DNA from: Castellaniella sp041677825 | Lineage (GTDB): Bacteria > Pseudomonadota > Gammaproteobacteria > Burkholderiales > Burkholderiaceae_B | Length of the DNA stretch: 64,000 nt | Direction of reading: 5' to 3' | Assembly: GCF_041677825.1 (NCBI RefSeq) | Contig: NZ_JBAYPG010000012.1 | Coordinates: forward strand, 1 to 64,000 | Position numbers and translations under genes: made by a program | Shown: piece by piece, positions 44,899 to 53,664 of the stretch | Layout of the letters: every line of letters starts with the position of its first letter | How positions within the stretch are numbered: position 1 is the first letter of the stretch | Notes under the pieces: model-generated | The model's input: only the letters and a program-made list of their open reading frames with translations | Databases searched by the model: none | What the model was told of the DNA's origin: nothing

Positions 44899-45773
44899 GA
44901 AAGAGCTGGAACCGGTTGGGGCCTTGGCTGGCAGAATGCGCGCCAGCATAGCAGGATCATATCGCGGCGGGTCAGAATGGGTCGGCTGGCAAAAGGGTTG
45001 TAGCCGCCTGCGGCAAGCCTGTCGAGTATGCGCAGGCCCCCATGGACGACCAGCCGCAGTTCGAGCCCGATCCGGCCTGGCAGGCGCCAGGCCAGCGGGC
45101 TGCCGGCCAGCAAGGCCAGGCGCGCCTGCCCGCATTGCTCGTGCAGTACGGCCTGCCAATGTGCCGGTACTCGTGCCGGTGGGGCCTGGCACAGGGCGGC
45201 CAGCTCGTCCAGCGTCGCACCGTGGCGCCGCAGGCAGTCTTCAGGGATATAACAGCGGCCCTTGGCGTGATCCAGCGCGACATCCTGGCAGAAATTTGCC
45301 CGCTGCAGGCCGCTGCAGATCGCATCGGATTGCTGCACGTCAAGGGGGTCGAGTGCGCCGTACAGGTGCAGCATCAGCCGTCCCACCGGGTTGGCCGAGC
45401 GCCTGCAGTAATCCACGAGGGCCGCGTCATCCGGGTAACTGGCCTGTCGCACGTCCTGGCGAAAGGCCGAGAGCAGGTCGAACAGTGGTTGTATGGGCAA
45501 CTGGTGTGCGTGTATGGTTTCGTTCAATTGGGCAAACAGCGTATGCTCGTCGGGTGACAAAGACGCCGGCAGGGGCTGTCGGGTGCACAAGGCGTGCAAG
45601 GCCGCGCGCCAGCGATCGAGTGCCTGCATGCGTTCGGCCGGCGCGGCATCGCCCTCGTCGGCCAGATCGTCGGCACCGCGCGCGAAGGCATACAGGCGGC
45701 GTACCGCCGGGCGCAGATGTGCCGGCAGCAGAATCGAGGCAACCGGGAAGTTCTCGTAATGATCGATACCCAT
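44895..45773 (-). CDS. hpnC: Hydroxysqualene synthase HpnC
   Basis: Paralogue of HpnD, 292 residues, that converts presqualene diphosphate to hydroxysqualene. It begins with the typical MGIDHYENFPVAS and has aspartate motifs RLYAFARGADDLADEG and NFCQDVALDHAKGRCYIP. It heads the operon hpnC-hpnD-hpnE, all joined by ATGA overlaps. Farnesyl diphosphate would come from IspA (28307-29224). No squalene-hopene cyclase gene is in the window. Confidence 0.92.
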   Translation of the reverse strand: MGIDHYENFPVASILLPAHLRPAVRRLYAFARGADDLADEGDAAPAERMQALDRWRAALHALCTRQPLPASLSPDEHTLFAQLNETIHAHQLPIQPLFDLLSAFRQDVRQASYPDDAALVDYCRRSANPVGRLMLHLYGALDPLDVQQSDAICSGLQRANFCQDVALDHAKGRCYIPEDCLRRHGATLDELAALCQAPPARVPAHWQAVLHEQCGQARLALLAGSPLAWRLPGRIGLELRLVVHGGLRILDRLAAGGYNPFASRPILTRRDMILLCWRAFCQPRPQPVPALS

Positions 45774-45780
45774 GGTGAGG

Positions 45781-45790
45781 CAGTATACTG
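45781..45790. promoter_or_regulatory. Palindrome in the hpnC/alr divergent gap
   Basis: CAGTATACTG is a perfect 10-bp palindrome that contains TATACT on both strands, in the 51-bp gap between hpnC and alr. It could serve as a -10 box for either gene. No good -35 hexamer is found at the right distance on either strand. Confidence 0.3.
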
Positions 45791-45824
45791 AGCCCGGTTC
45801 TGATTCGGCTTTTTGGGAGACTGG

Positions 45825-46952
45825 ATGCCACGCCCCGTACTGGCCACCATCGATGCTCGTGCCATGGCGGCCAATCTCGACACGGTCAGCCGCCTTGCCC
45901 GTGCCACGCTGCCGGGCGTGTCCGTGTGGGCGGTGATCAAGGCCCGTGGCTACGGGCATGGCATTCAGGCGGCGATCGAGGGTTTTGCCCAGGCCGATGG
46001 CCTTGCCCTGCTCGATTTCGACGAGGCCGTGCAATGCCGTGAACTGGGCTGGCGCAAGCCGATCCTGCTGCTCGAAGGGTTCTTCGAGCCCGCCGATCTG
46101 GCGCTGGTGCAGGCGCATGATCTCGGCATCGTGATCCATGATTCAGGCCAGCTGGACATTCTCGAATCCATGCACCTGGAACGACCGGTCGATGCCTGGG
46201 TCAAACTCAATACCGGCATGCATCGCCTGGGCTTCCAACCAGAAGAGTACCGCCACCAGTATGCCCGTGCCCTGGCCCTGCAGGCCCGTGGCCAGCTTGG
46301 CCAGGTGGGCCGCATGACCCATTTTGCGCGGGCCGATGACGACCCGGCCACGACCCGGGCACAGCTCGCTTGCTTCCGTACCGTAACGGCCGGGCTGCCG
46401 GGGCCCGTCAGCGTCTGCAATTCGGCCGCAACGCTCACTGCGGGCCTGTCGCGTACCCTCGGCGAGGGGCCACAGGTCGTGCGTCCAGGGGTCTGCCTGT
46501 ATGGCGCCAGCCCGTTTTCCAGCAAAAGCGCGGCCAGTCTGGGTCTGCAGCCGGCCATGACCCTGTCCTCCGTACTCATATCCGCTCACAGCCTGCAGGC
46601 CGGTGAGGGCATCGGCTACGGGCACGTCTACAGGGCGCCCCATGGCATGCGCGTGGGCATCGTGGCCTGTGGCTATGCCGATGGCTATCCCAGGCATGCG
46701 CCCACCGGCACGCCGGTGCAGGTGGCCGGCGTACGTACCCGTGTGGTGGGCCGGATCTCCATGGATATGCTGGCGGTGGACCTCGACCCCATCCCGCAGG
46801 CCGGGCCCGGGGCCCCGGTCGTTCTGTGGGGTGCCGGCGGCCCGTCGGTCGACGAGGTGGCCGCGGCCAGTGCCACCATAGGTTACGAACTGCTGGTGGC
46901 ATTGGCCCCCCGGGTGCCCCGTCGGGTCGTCTCTGTTGCTGGCACAGGCTGA
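45825..46952 (+). CDS. alr: Alanine racemase
   Basis: Alr makes D-alanine for peptidoglycan, using PLP. The 375-residue product has PLP lysine K39 in AVIKARGYGHG and the C-terminal beta domain with GYGHVYRAPHGMRVGIVACGYADGYPR and SMDMLAVDL. ATG 45825 is preceded by GGGAGA; an in-frame TTG at 45813 is not needed. It is the first of a nine-gene run ending with potI; the next gene starts 7 nt after the stop. Confidence 0.95.
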   Translation: MPRPVLATIDARAMAANLDTVSRLARATLPGVSVWAVIKARGYGHGIQAAIEGFAQADGLALLDFDEAVQCRELGWRKPILLLEGFFEPADLALVQAHDLGIVIHDSGQLDILESMHLERPVDAWVKLNTGMHRLGFQPEEYRHQYARALALQARGQLGQVGRMTHFARADDDPATTRAQLACFRTVTAGLPGPVSVCNSAATLTAGLSRTLGEGPQVVRPGVCLYGASPFSSKSAASLGLQPAMTLSSVLISAHSLQAGEGIGYGHVYRAPHGMRVGIVACGYADGYPRHAPTGTPVQVAGVRTRVVGRISMDMLAVDLDPIPQAGPGAPVVLWGAGGPSVDEVAAASATIGYELLVALAPRVPRRVVSVAGTG

Positions 46953-46959
46953 GGTCATC

Positions 46960-47676
46960 ATGAAAAACCGCTGCATTCTGGTCACCGGTGCTACCAAGGG
47001 AATCGGCTGGGCGGTCAGCCAGCGTCTGGCCGACCTCGGCTGCCACGTCGTGGGGCTGGCCCGTCATGTGGCGGACATCGATTTCCCGGGATATCTGTAT
47101 TCATGCGATCTGGCTCATGCCGGTGAAACCGAAGAACTGCTGCGCATGATCCGCGAAAAATATCCCGTCGATGGGGTGGTCAACGGGGTGGGGCCCGTCA
47201 TTCCCGAAGTTCTGGGCGAAATCGGGCTGGCATCGCTGTACGAAGCGTTCGATCTCAACGTACGGGTGGCCGTACAGGCAGTCCAGGCCTTTGTGCCGGG
47301 CATGAAAGCGCGCAAAGAGGGGCGCATCGTCAATCTGTGCGGTCGGGTGGTGCACGGGGCGCCCGGGCACACCAGCTTTTCTGCCGCCAAGAGCGCTTTG
47401 CTGGGCTGTACCAGAACCTGGGCGCTCGAATTGGCGCCGTATGGCGTCACCGTCAATGCCGTGTCGCCCGGGCCGGTCGAAACCAGCCTGTTCCGGGCGC
47501 AATGCCCCATTGGCAGCGAAGCCGAAAAGGCCGTGCTGGCCAGCATCCCCATGGCCCGGCTGGCCCAGGCCGACGAGGTTGCCGCCGCGGTGGTGTTTCT
47601 GCTCAGCGATGCCGCCTCCTACATCACGGGCCAGGAACTGGGCGTGGATGGTGGCGGCAGCCTGGCAGGGCGTTGA
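46960..47676 (+). CDS. Short-chain dehydrogenase family protein lacking catalytic Ser and Tyr
   Basis: Classical SDR fold of 238 residues. The cofactor motif TGATKGIG (9-16), NGVG (75-78), N100 and C-terminal ITGQELGVDGG are intact. At the active site, aligning NLCGRVVHGAPGHTSFSAAK with the usual N-x-SS-12-YxxxK pattern places Gly128 where the Ser should be and Phe140 where the Tyr should be; only Lys144 remains. Normal reductase chemistry therefore seems unlikely, so it may be a binding or regulatory protein, or use a different mechanism. Reading frame, length and codon use look healthy. It lies between alr (7 nt) and radA (1-nt overlap). Confidence 0.85.
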   Translation: MKNRCILVTGATKGIGWAVSQRLADLGCHVVGLARHVADIDFPGYLYSCDLAHAGETEELLRMIREKYPVDGVVNGVGPVIPEVLGEIGLASLYEAFDLNVRVAVQAVQAFVPGMKARKEGRIVNLCGRVVHGAPGHTSFSAAKSALLGCTRTWALELAPYGVTVNAVSPGPVETSLFRAQCPIGSEAEKAVLASIPMARLAQADEVAAAVVFLLSDAASYITGQELGVDGGGSLAGR

Positions 47677-49046
47677 TGGCCAGGGCGCGTTCGTCGTTCG
47701 TGTGCGCCGACTGCGGCGCCGTGTCGGCCAAATGGGAAGGCCGCTGCGCGCAGTGCGGTGCCTGGAATACGCTGCAAGAGGTCGTAGAGACAGCCCGCAC
47801 CGATCGGCACCGCTTTGCGCCGCTGGCTGCGGTGACACCCGTGCAGCGGCTGGCCGATATCGAGGCGCGCGAGCAGGTGCGTACGCCGACGGGGCTGGAC
47901 GAATTCGATCGTGTGCTGGGTGGCGGGCTGGTGTCCGGTGCCGTGATCCTGATCGGTGGCGATCCGGGCATCGGCAAATCCACGTTGCTGCTGCAGACTT
48001 TGGCCAGCCTCTCGACGCGCGTGCCGGTGCTGTACGTGACCGGCGAAGAGTCCGCCGAGCAGGTGGCCTTGCGGGCCCGGCGGCTGGGGGTGGCCGGGGA
48101 TGCGGTCGATGTGCTGGCCGAAATCCGCCTCGAACAGATCACGCAGGCGGTGCTCGAGCACAAGCCGGCCGTGGCCGTGATCGACTCGATCCAGACGCTG
48201 TATTCGGGCGAACTGACCGCCGCCCCCGGTTCGGTGTCACAAGTGCGCGAATGTGCAGCGCAACTGACCCGCATCGCCAAACAGACGGGGGTGACGCTGG
48301 TGCTGATTGGCCATGTCACGAAGGACGGGGCGCTTGCCGGGCCGCGTGTGCTGGAACACATGGTGGATACCGTGCTGTATTTCGAAGGGGATACCCACTC
48401 TTCCTTTCGTCTGGTCCGTGCGATCAAGAACCGTTTTGGTGCGGTCAATGAACTGGGCGTGTTTGCCATGACCGATCGCGGTCTGCGCGGGGTGAACAAT
48501 CCGTCCGCGCTGTTTCTGGCGGGTCATGCCCGGCGCGTGGCGGGCGCCTGCGTGATGGCCACCCAGGAGGGCACCCGGCCTCTGCTGGTCGAGATCCAGG
48601 CCCTGGTGGATGCCTCCCACGCACCCAATCCACGCCGGCTGTCGGTGGGTCTCGAAGGCAGTCGCCTGGCCATGCTGCTGGCGGTGCTGCATCGGCACGC
48701 GGGGGTGGCCAGTCATGATCAGGACGTGTTCGTCAACGCCGTGGGTGGTGTGCGCATTACCGAGCCTGCCGCGGATCTGCCGGTGGCGCTTGCAATCCTT
48801 TCATCCATGCGCAATCAGGCCTTGCCCGAAGGTCTGCTGGCCTTCGGCGAGGTGGGCCTGGCCGGCGAAGTGCGCCCGGCGCCACGGGGCCAGGAGCGCT
48901 TGCGCGAGGCGGCCAAGCTGGGCTTCAAACGGGCTGTGATTCCACGGGCCAACCAGCCGCGGCAACCGGTCGAGGGGCTTCTCATCCATCCTGTGGACCG
49001 CATAGAAGATGCGCTCGCGGTACTCTCGCACAGCGATACATGCTGA
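47676..49046 (+). CDS. radA: DNA repair protein RadA/Sms
   Basis: RadA is a RecA-like, DnaB-type helicase for branch migration in recombination. The 456-residue product has a C4 zinc finger (C10, C13, C24, C27), Walker A GGDPGIGKST (94-103), the RadA-specific KNRFG (251-255) and a Lon-like C-terminal domain. Its ATG overlaps the preceding TGA stop (TGATG). The 3' end overlaps the TauE-type gene by 7 nt. Confidence 0.96.
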   Translation: MARARSSFVCADCGAVSAKWEGRCAQCGAWNTLQEVVETARTDRHRFAPLAAVTPVQRLADIEAREQVRTPTGLDEFDRVLGGGLVSGAVILIGGDPGIGKSTLLLQTLASLSTRVPVLYVTGEESAEQVALRARRLGVAGDAVDVLAEIRLEQITQAVLEHKPAVAVIDSIQTLYSGELTAAPGSVSQVRECAAQLTRIAKQTGVTLVLIGHVTKDGALAGPRVLEHMVDTVLYFEGDTHSSFRLVRAIKNRFGAVNELGVFAMTDRGLRGVNNPSALFLAGHARRVAGACVMATQEGTRPLLVEIQALVDASHAPNPRRLSVGLEGSRLAMLLAVLHRHAGVASHDQDVFVNAVGGVRITEPAADLPVALAILSSMRNQALPEGLLAFGEVGLAGEVRPAPRGQERLREAAKLGFKRAVIPRANQPRQPVEGLLIHPVDRIEDALAVLSHSDTC

Positions 49047-49825
49047 GCGGGTTCTGGTTGATTCCGGCCTGCCTGGCGGCTGGCGGGATGATTGGCTTCA
49101 CCGGTGGGGTCCTGGGTATCGGGGGCGGGCTGTTTGCCATCCCATTGCTCGGGCTGTTATTGGGCTATGAGCAGCAGGCGGCGCAGGGGACCGCGCTGAT
49201 CATGGTATTGCCCGCCGTTCTGCTGACGGTGCGAAAATATCACCAGCGCACGCCAATCGAGTGGCGATCGGCCGCTTCAGGGGCGCTGGGATCGATTTTT
49301 TTCACCTGGGTGGGGGCGTTGATCGCGCTGGACATAGACTCGACGCTGTTGCGGCAGATTTATGCTGGTTTCGTATTCCTGATCGCCCTGTTCTATTTTC
49401 GTGAGAGTCTGGGGCGGCGTGCCCGGCAGGCGCCCCCGGGCGGATATCGATCGGCAAGTGAAGTACCGCAGCATCGGTACTTCATCGTGGGTGTGGGGGC
49501 TGGGCTGGCGGGCGGGATTTTCGGCGTCGGTGGGTCCGTACTCGCGGTACCCTTCATGACCACATTCTTTCACCTGCGCCAGACGACCGCACAGGCGCTG
49601 GCACTGACCATGATCGTGCCCGGCACGGTTGTGGCCCTGCTCACGTACGCATGGCACGGACAGGCCCATGGCCTGGTGGGTATCCCCCTGGCGCTCGGCA
49701 GCCTGCTGTGCGTACCCTATGGCGTGCGCCTGGCGTATGCCCTGCCCGAAGCCCGGCTGAAGCTGATTTTTGCCTGCATGCTGCTGGTCATCATGGCCCT
49801 GCTGCTGGCCAGGGGGGGCACATGA
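49040..49825 (+). CDS. TauE/SafE family permease
   Basis: Inner-membrane protein of 261 residues with about eight hydrophobic helices and the family's repeated glycine motifs (FTGGVLGIGGGLFAIPLL and GGIFGVGGSVLAVPF). TauE/SafE proteins are linked to export of sulfite, sulfoacetate or other organic anions; the substrate here is unknown. It starts inside radA (7-nt overlap) and overlaps kdkA by 4 nt. Confidence 0.88.
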   Translation: MLSGFWLIPACLAAGGMIGFTGGVLGIGGGLFAIPLLGLLLGYEQQAAQGTALIMVLPAVLLTVRKYHQRTPIEWRSAASGALGSIFFTWVGALIALDIDSTLLRQIYAGFVFLIALFYFRESLGRRARQAPPGGYRSASEVPQHRYFIVGVGAGLAGGIFGVGGSVLAVPFMTTFFHLRQTTAQALALTMIVPGTVVALLTYAWHGQAHGLVGIPLALGSLLCVPYGVRLAYALPEARLKLIFACMLLVIMALLLARGGT

Positions 49826-50529
49826 GGCCTTTGCCGCCTGGTTGGTCCCTGCACGCGTTCGGAGCGCTCTGGCTGGCGGTGCCTGATCACCTGTCCCACC
49901 TGGCCGGGCTGCAATGGCTGGACGCATCGCAGCCCGATGCCCGGCCGGTCAGTGCCGGTGGGCGGCAGGCGGCCTGGTTCGTGGAGGGGGCTCATGGGCC
50001 TGCAGTCCTGCGCCATTATCGACGCGGCGGTCTGCGTGCCCGGCTGGGGCAGGAACGCTATTTCTGGCTTGGATTGGCACGGGTGCGTGCGCTGGCCGAG
50101 GTCCGGGTGCTCGTGCACCTGAAGCAGGCGGGCGTACCCGTGCCGGAGCCACTGGCAGCCGGATTCTGGCGTGCGGGCCCATGGTACCGGACTGCCATCC
50201 TGCTGCACCGCATACCGTCAGCCAGGCCGCTGGCCCTGTGCCTCGATGACGCTGACCCTGGCAGCGTGGCCCGTGTGCTTCTGGAGATGCACGCGGCCGG
50301 TGTCTGGCACGCGGATCTCAACGCCTGGAACATTTTGCTGGATGACAGGCAGCAGGTCTGGTTGATCGATTTCGATCGCGCCCGCCTGGGTGTGGTTTCC
50401 AGGAAACAGGCGCAAAGAAACTGGTTGCGCCTGCGCCGCTCTTTGGTTAAGGTTGCCGGCTTGCGCGGTGCGCAATGGTGGGACGGATTGTCTCTTTGTT
50501 TACCTCGATCATCAGGGGCCATGCCATGA
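49822..50529 (+). CDS. kdkA: 3-deoxy-D-manno-octulosonic acid kinase
   Basis: KdkA phosphorylates the single Kdo of lipopolysaccharide at O-4, as in Haemophilus and Bordetella. The 235-residue product has the kinase-like core: catalytic HADLNAWNILLD (D165 in 163-174) and metal-binding LIDFDRAR (D183/D185). ATG 49822 overlaps the TauE-type stop; the gene in turn overlaps potF by 4 nt. A basic tail (KQAQRNWLRLRRSLVK) fits action at the inner membrane. No other LPS gene is next to it. Confidence 0.88.
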   Translation: MRPLPPGWSLHAFGALWLAVPDHLSHLAGLQWLDASQPDARPVSAGGRQAAWFVEGAHGPAVLRHYRRGGLRARLGQERYFWLGLARVRALAEVRVLVHLKQAGVPVPEPLAAGFWRAGPWYRTAILLHRIPSARPLALCLDDADPGSVARVLLEMHAAGVWHADLNAWNILLDDRQQVWLIDFDRARLGVVSRKQAQRNWLRLRRSLVKVAGLRGAQWWDGLSLCLPRSSGAMP

Positions 50530-51626
50530 AAATCGGCGCCATTCACACCCTGTTGGCTGCAGCCGCGCTGGCCGTTGCCGGGTTGCCTGCTGTTGCGCAG
50601 GACCGTGTCGTCAATGTCTACAACTGGGCGGAATACACGGCCCCGGATACCATTCCGGGCTTTGAGCGGGCCACGGGCATCAAGATTCGCTACGATGTCT
50701 ATGATACCAACGATACGCTGCAGGCCAAGCTGCTGACGGGCAAGTCGGGCTACGACATCGTGGTGCCGTCCACTCATTATGCCGCGCGCCAGATTCAGGG
50801 CGGCCTGTTCCAGAAGCTCGATCGCAGCCAGATTCCCAACTGGAAGCATCTGGATCCCGAACTCATGGCGCTCGTGGCCAGTGTGGACCCGGGCAACCAG
50901 TACCTGGTGCCCTGGGGGTACGGTACCAATGGCCTGGGCTACAACGTGACCCAGGTGCAGGAAGCAATCGGGCCCGACGCGCCACTGAGCTCCTGGGATA
51001 TGCTGTTCAAGCCCGAGAATGCGGCCAGACTGCAAGCCTGCGGGATTTCTATACTCGATGAGGCCGCGCAGGTGTTTCCGGCCGTCCTGCATTACCTCGG
51101 CAAGAATCCGAACAGCAGCGATCCGGCGGATTACGAAGAAGCATTCGCGCTGCTCAAGCGCATCCGGCCCTATATCCGGCAGTTCAGCTCTTCGGGCTAT
51201 ATCGACGAACTGGCCTCCGGTGGCCTGTGCATGGTCTATGGCTATTCGGGCGATGTCATGATCGCCGCCGCCCGGGCGCGGGAAGCCGGCAAATCCTACA
51301 ACATCGAATACTTCATCCCGGACGGCGGGGCCCCGGTCTGGTTCGACACCATGGCCATTCCGAAAACCGCCGAGCATGTCGCCGAGGCGCATGCCTTCAT
51401 CAATTACATCGAAACCCCCGAAGTGCATGCGGCCATCACCAACGAGATGTTCTATCCCAACGCCAACAAGGCGGCGCGCAATTTCGTGGTGACTGAAGTG
51501 GCCGGCAATCCCATGATCTACCCTTCGCCCGAGGTCTCGCGCACGCTTTATGTGATCCAGCCCCAGCCGCTCAATATCCTGCGCCTGCAGACCAGGCTGT
51601 GGGCCGATCTGAAAACAGGCCGTTAG
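50526..51626 (+). CDS. potF: Putrescine-binding periplasmic protein PotF type
   Basis: Solute-binding protein of a polyamine importer, 366 residues. Residues 1-24 are a Sec signal peptide (cleavage after AVA). The mature start DRVVNVYNWAEYTAPDTIPG and the hinge YLVPWGYGTNGLGYN are typical of PotD/PotF. It forms potFGHI with the next three genes. Putrescine rather than spermidine is inferred from the E. coli-like gene order. Confidence 0.9.
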   Translation: MKIGAIHTLLAAAALAVAGLPAVAQDRVVNVYNWAEYTAPDTIPGFERATGIKIRYDVYDTNDTLQAKLLTGKSGYDIVVPSTHYAARQIQGGLFQKLDRSQIPNWKHLDPELMALVASVDPGNQYLVPWGYGTNGLGYNVTQVQEAIGPDAPLSSWDMLFKPENAARLQACGISILDEAAQVFPAVLHYLGKNPNSSDPADYEEAFALLKRIRPYIRQFSSSGYIDELASGGLCMVYGYSGDVMIAAARAREAGKSYNIEYFIPDGGAPVWFDTMAIPKTAEHVAEAHAFINYIETPEVHAAITNEMFYPNANKAARNFVVTEVAGNPMIYPSPEVSRTLYVIQPQPLNILRLQTRLWADLKTGR

Positions 51627-51631
51627 CTGCG

Positions 51632-52756
51632 ATGATGGATGCCCGCGGCCTGCCCCTTTCGGGGGGTGTCGATGACTTCGTGCGCATGGAAGAAGTCGTC
51701 AAGATCTTCGGTGATACGGTTGCGGTGCGTTCGGTCAACCTGGCCGTGCGCCGCCACGAAATCTTCGCGCTGCTGGGCAGCTCGGGTTGCGGCAAGACCA
51801 CTTTGCTGCGCATGCTGGCGGGCTTTGAAGAGCCCACATCCGGGCGCATCATCCTGGACGGTGAGGACATTACCGCGCTGCCACCATACAGACGGCCGGT
51901 GAACATGATGTTCCAGTCCTATGCCCTGTTTCCGCACATGAGTGTCGAGGCCAATGTGGCATTTGGCCTGAAGCAGGAAGGCGTGCCGCGCCATGAAATC
52001 CAGAGCCGCGTTTTCGAGGCCCTGGATCGGGTGCAGATGGCGGGCCACGCGCGGCGCCGGCCACATCAGCTTTCGGGCGGGCAGCAGCAGCGGGTAGCGC
52101 TGGCGCGCAGCCTGGTCAAGCGCCCCAAGCTGCTGCTGCTCGACGAACCCATGTCGGCACTCGACAAGCAGATCCGCCAGGCCACGCAAATCGAACTGCT
52201 GCATATCCTGGCTCAGGTCGGCGTCACCTGCATCATGGTGACGCACGATCAGGAAGAGGCCATGACGATGGCCAGTCGCCTGGCTGTCATGACCGAAGGC
52301 CAGATCATGCAATGCGGTACGCCGCACGAAGTCTACGCCTTCCCGGCCAATCGTTTCGTGGCCGGTTTCATCGGCTCCACCAACCTGTTCACGGGTACCA
52401 TCGTGGTGGATCAGCCGGATCACGTGCTCATCGAGACCGATGCGCTGCCACGGCCCCTGCATGTCAGCCATGGGGTCAGTGAGCCCCTGGGCATGGTGGT
52501 GCACGTGTCCGTGCGTCCCGAACAGTTGCGCATCAGCCGGCACAGGCCGCAGACTGATGCCAACTGGGGGCATGGGATGGTGTCGCACGTGGCGTGGATG
52601 GGCAGTTATGCGCGCTACCAGGTGCGCCTCGATGCAGGCCATGTGATCGAGGCCAGCATTCCCACACTTGAGTGGAATCCTTCCGAGGCGCCTGGCATCG
52701 ACGAAGAAGTCTACGTCGCCTGGTCCAACGACGCGGGCACCGTTCTGGCGAGCTGA
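51632..52756 (+). CDS. potG: Polyamine ABC transporter ATPase PotG
   Basis: ATP-binding subunit of 374 residues with Walker A GSSGCGKTT, Q-loop FQSYALFPHMSVEANV, signature LSGGQQQRVALARSL and Walker B LLLLDEPMSALD. A C-terminal TOBE domain (about 290-370) follows. The start is ATG 51632 or the next ATG at 51635, 5-8 nt after potF. Confidence 0.92.
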   Translation: MMDARGLPLSGGVDDFVRMEEVVKIFGDTVAVRSVNLAVRRHEIFALLGSSGCGKTTLLRMLAGFEEPTSGRIILDGEDITALPPYRRPVNMMFQSYALFPHMSVEANVAFGLKQEGVPRHEIQSRVFEALDRVQMAGHARRRPHQLSGGQQQRVALARSLVKRPKLLLLDEPMSALDKQIRQATQIELLHILAQVGVTCIMVTHDQEEAMTMASRLAVMTEGQIMQCGTPHEVYAFPANRFVAGFIGSTNLFTGTIVVDQPDHVLIETDALPRPLHVSHGVSEPLGMVVHVSVRPEQLRISRHRPQTDANWGHGMVSHVAWMGSYARYQVRLDAGHVIEASIPTLEWNPSEAPGIDEEVYVAWSNDAGTVLAS

Positions 52757-52758
52757 TC

Positions 52759-53664
52759 ATGCGCATGCGCTGGCGACTCCCCCGCCCCGACGCCCGTCAG
52801 TGGGCCATATGGGTGCCCTACGCCTGGCTGGCGATGTTCCTGCTGGTGCCGTTCCTGCTGGTACTGAAGATCAGCCTCTCCGATCTGCAGTTTGGCATTC
52901 CGCCCTATACACCGATCGCTGCGCTGGAAGACGATACCCTGCAACTGACCCTGCATCTGCGCGGCTACCTGCTGCTGTTTACCGATAGTCTGTATGCAGC
53001 GGTCTATCTGAATTCAGTGAAGATGGCCCTGATCACCACGGCATGCTGCGTGCTGATCGGCTATCCGCTGGCCTGGCAGATTGCCCGCTCGAGGCCGCAG
53101 ATCCGCAACCTGCTGCTCCTGGGGGTGATCCTGCCCTTCTGGACTTCGCTGTTGCTGCGCGTCTATGCCTGGGTAGGCATTCTGCGCAACGACGGCCTGT
53201 TGAACAACCTGTTGATGGGCCTGGGCCTGATCGATTCTCCACTGGAAATCTACCGGACCGATCTGGCCGTGTATATCGGGCTGGTCTACGCCTACCTGCC
53301 GTTTTTCATCCTGCCCCTGTATGCCAACCTGGTCAAGCTCGATCAGCGCCTGATCGAGGCGGCCCATGATCTGGGTGCGCGCCCCTGGGCCACGTTCCGG
53401 CACATCGTGCTGCCGCTGTCCATGCCGGGCGCGATCGCAGGCGCCATGCTGGTGTTCATTCCCTCTGTGGGCGAGTACGTGATACCTGAAATGCTGGGTG
53501 GGGCGAACACGCTGATGATGGGCAGGGTCATGTGGAACGAGTTCTTCAACAATGCCGACTGGCCCATGGCCGCCGCGGTCACCTGCATCATGGTCCTGCT
53601 GTTGCTGGTGCCGTTGACCATCTTCCAGTACAGTTCGGCGCGCCAGCTGGAGAAGCCCCGATGA
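52759..53664 (+). CDS. potH: Polyamine ABC transporter permease PotH
   Basis: Inner-membrane permease, 301 residues, about six helices. The EAA loop LIEAAHDLGARPWATFRHIV contacts PotG. ATG 52759 lies 2 nt after the potG stop. It overlaps potI by 4 nt. Confidence 0.92.
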   Translation: MRMRWRLPRPDARQWAIWVPYAWLAMFLLVPFLLVLKISLSDLQFGIPPYTPIAALEDDTLQLTLHLRGYLLLFTDSLYAAVYLNSVKMALITTACCVLIGYPLAWQIARSRPQIRNLLLLGVILPFWTSLLLRVYAWVGILRNDGLLNNLLMGLGLIDSPLEIYRTDLAVYIGLVYAYLPFFILPLYANLVKLDQRLIEAAHDLGARPWATFRHIVLPLSMPGAIAGAMLVFIPSVGEYVIPEMLGGANTLMMGRVMWNEFFNNADWPMAAAVTCIMVLLLLVPLTIFQYSSARQLEKPR

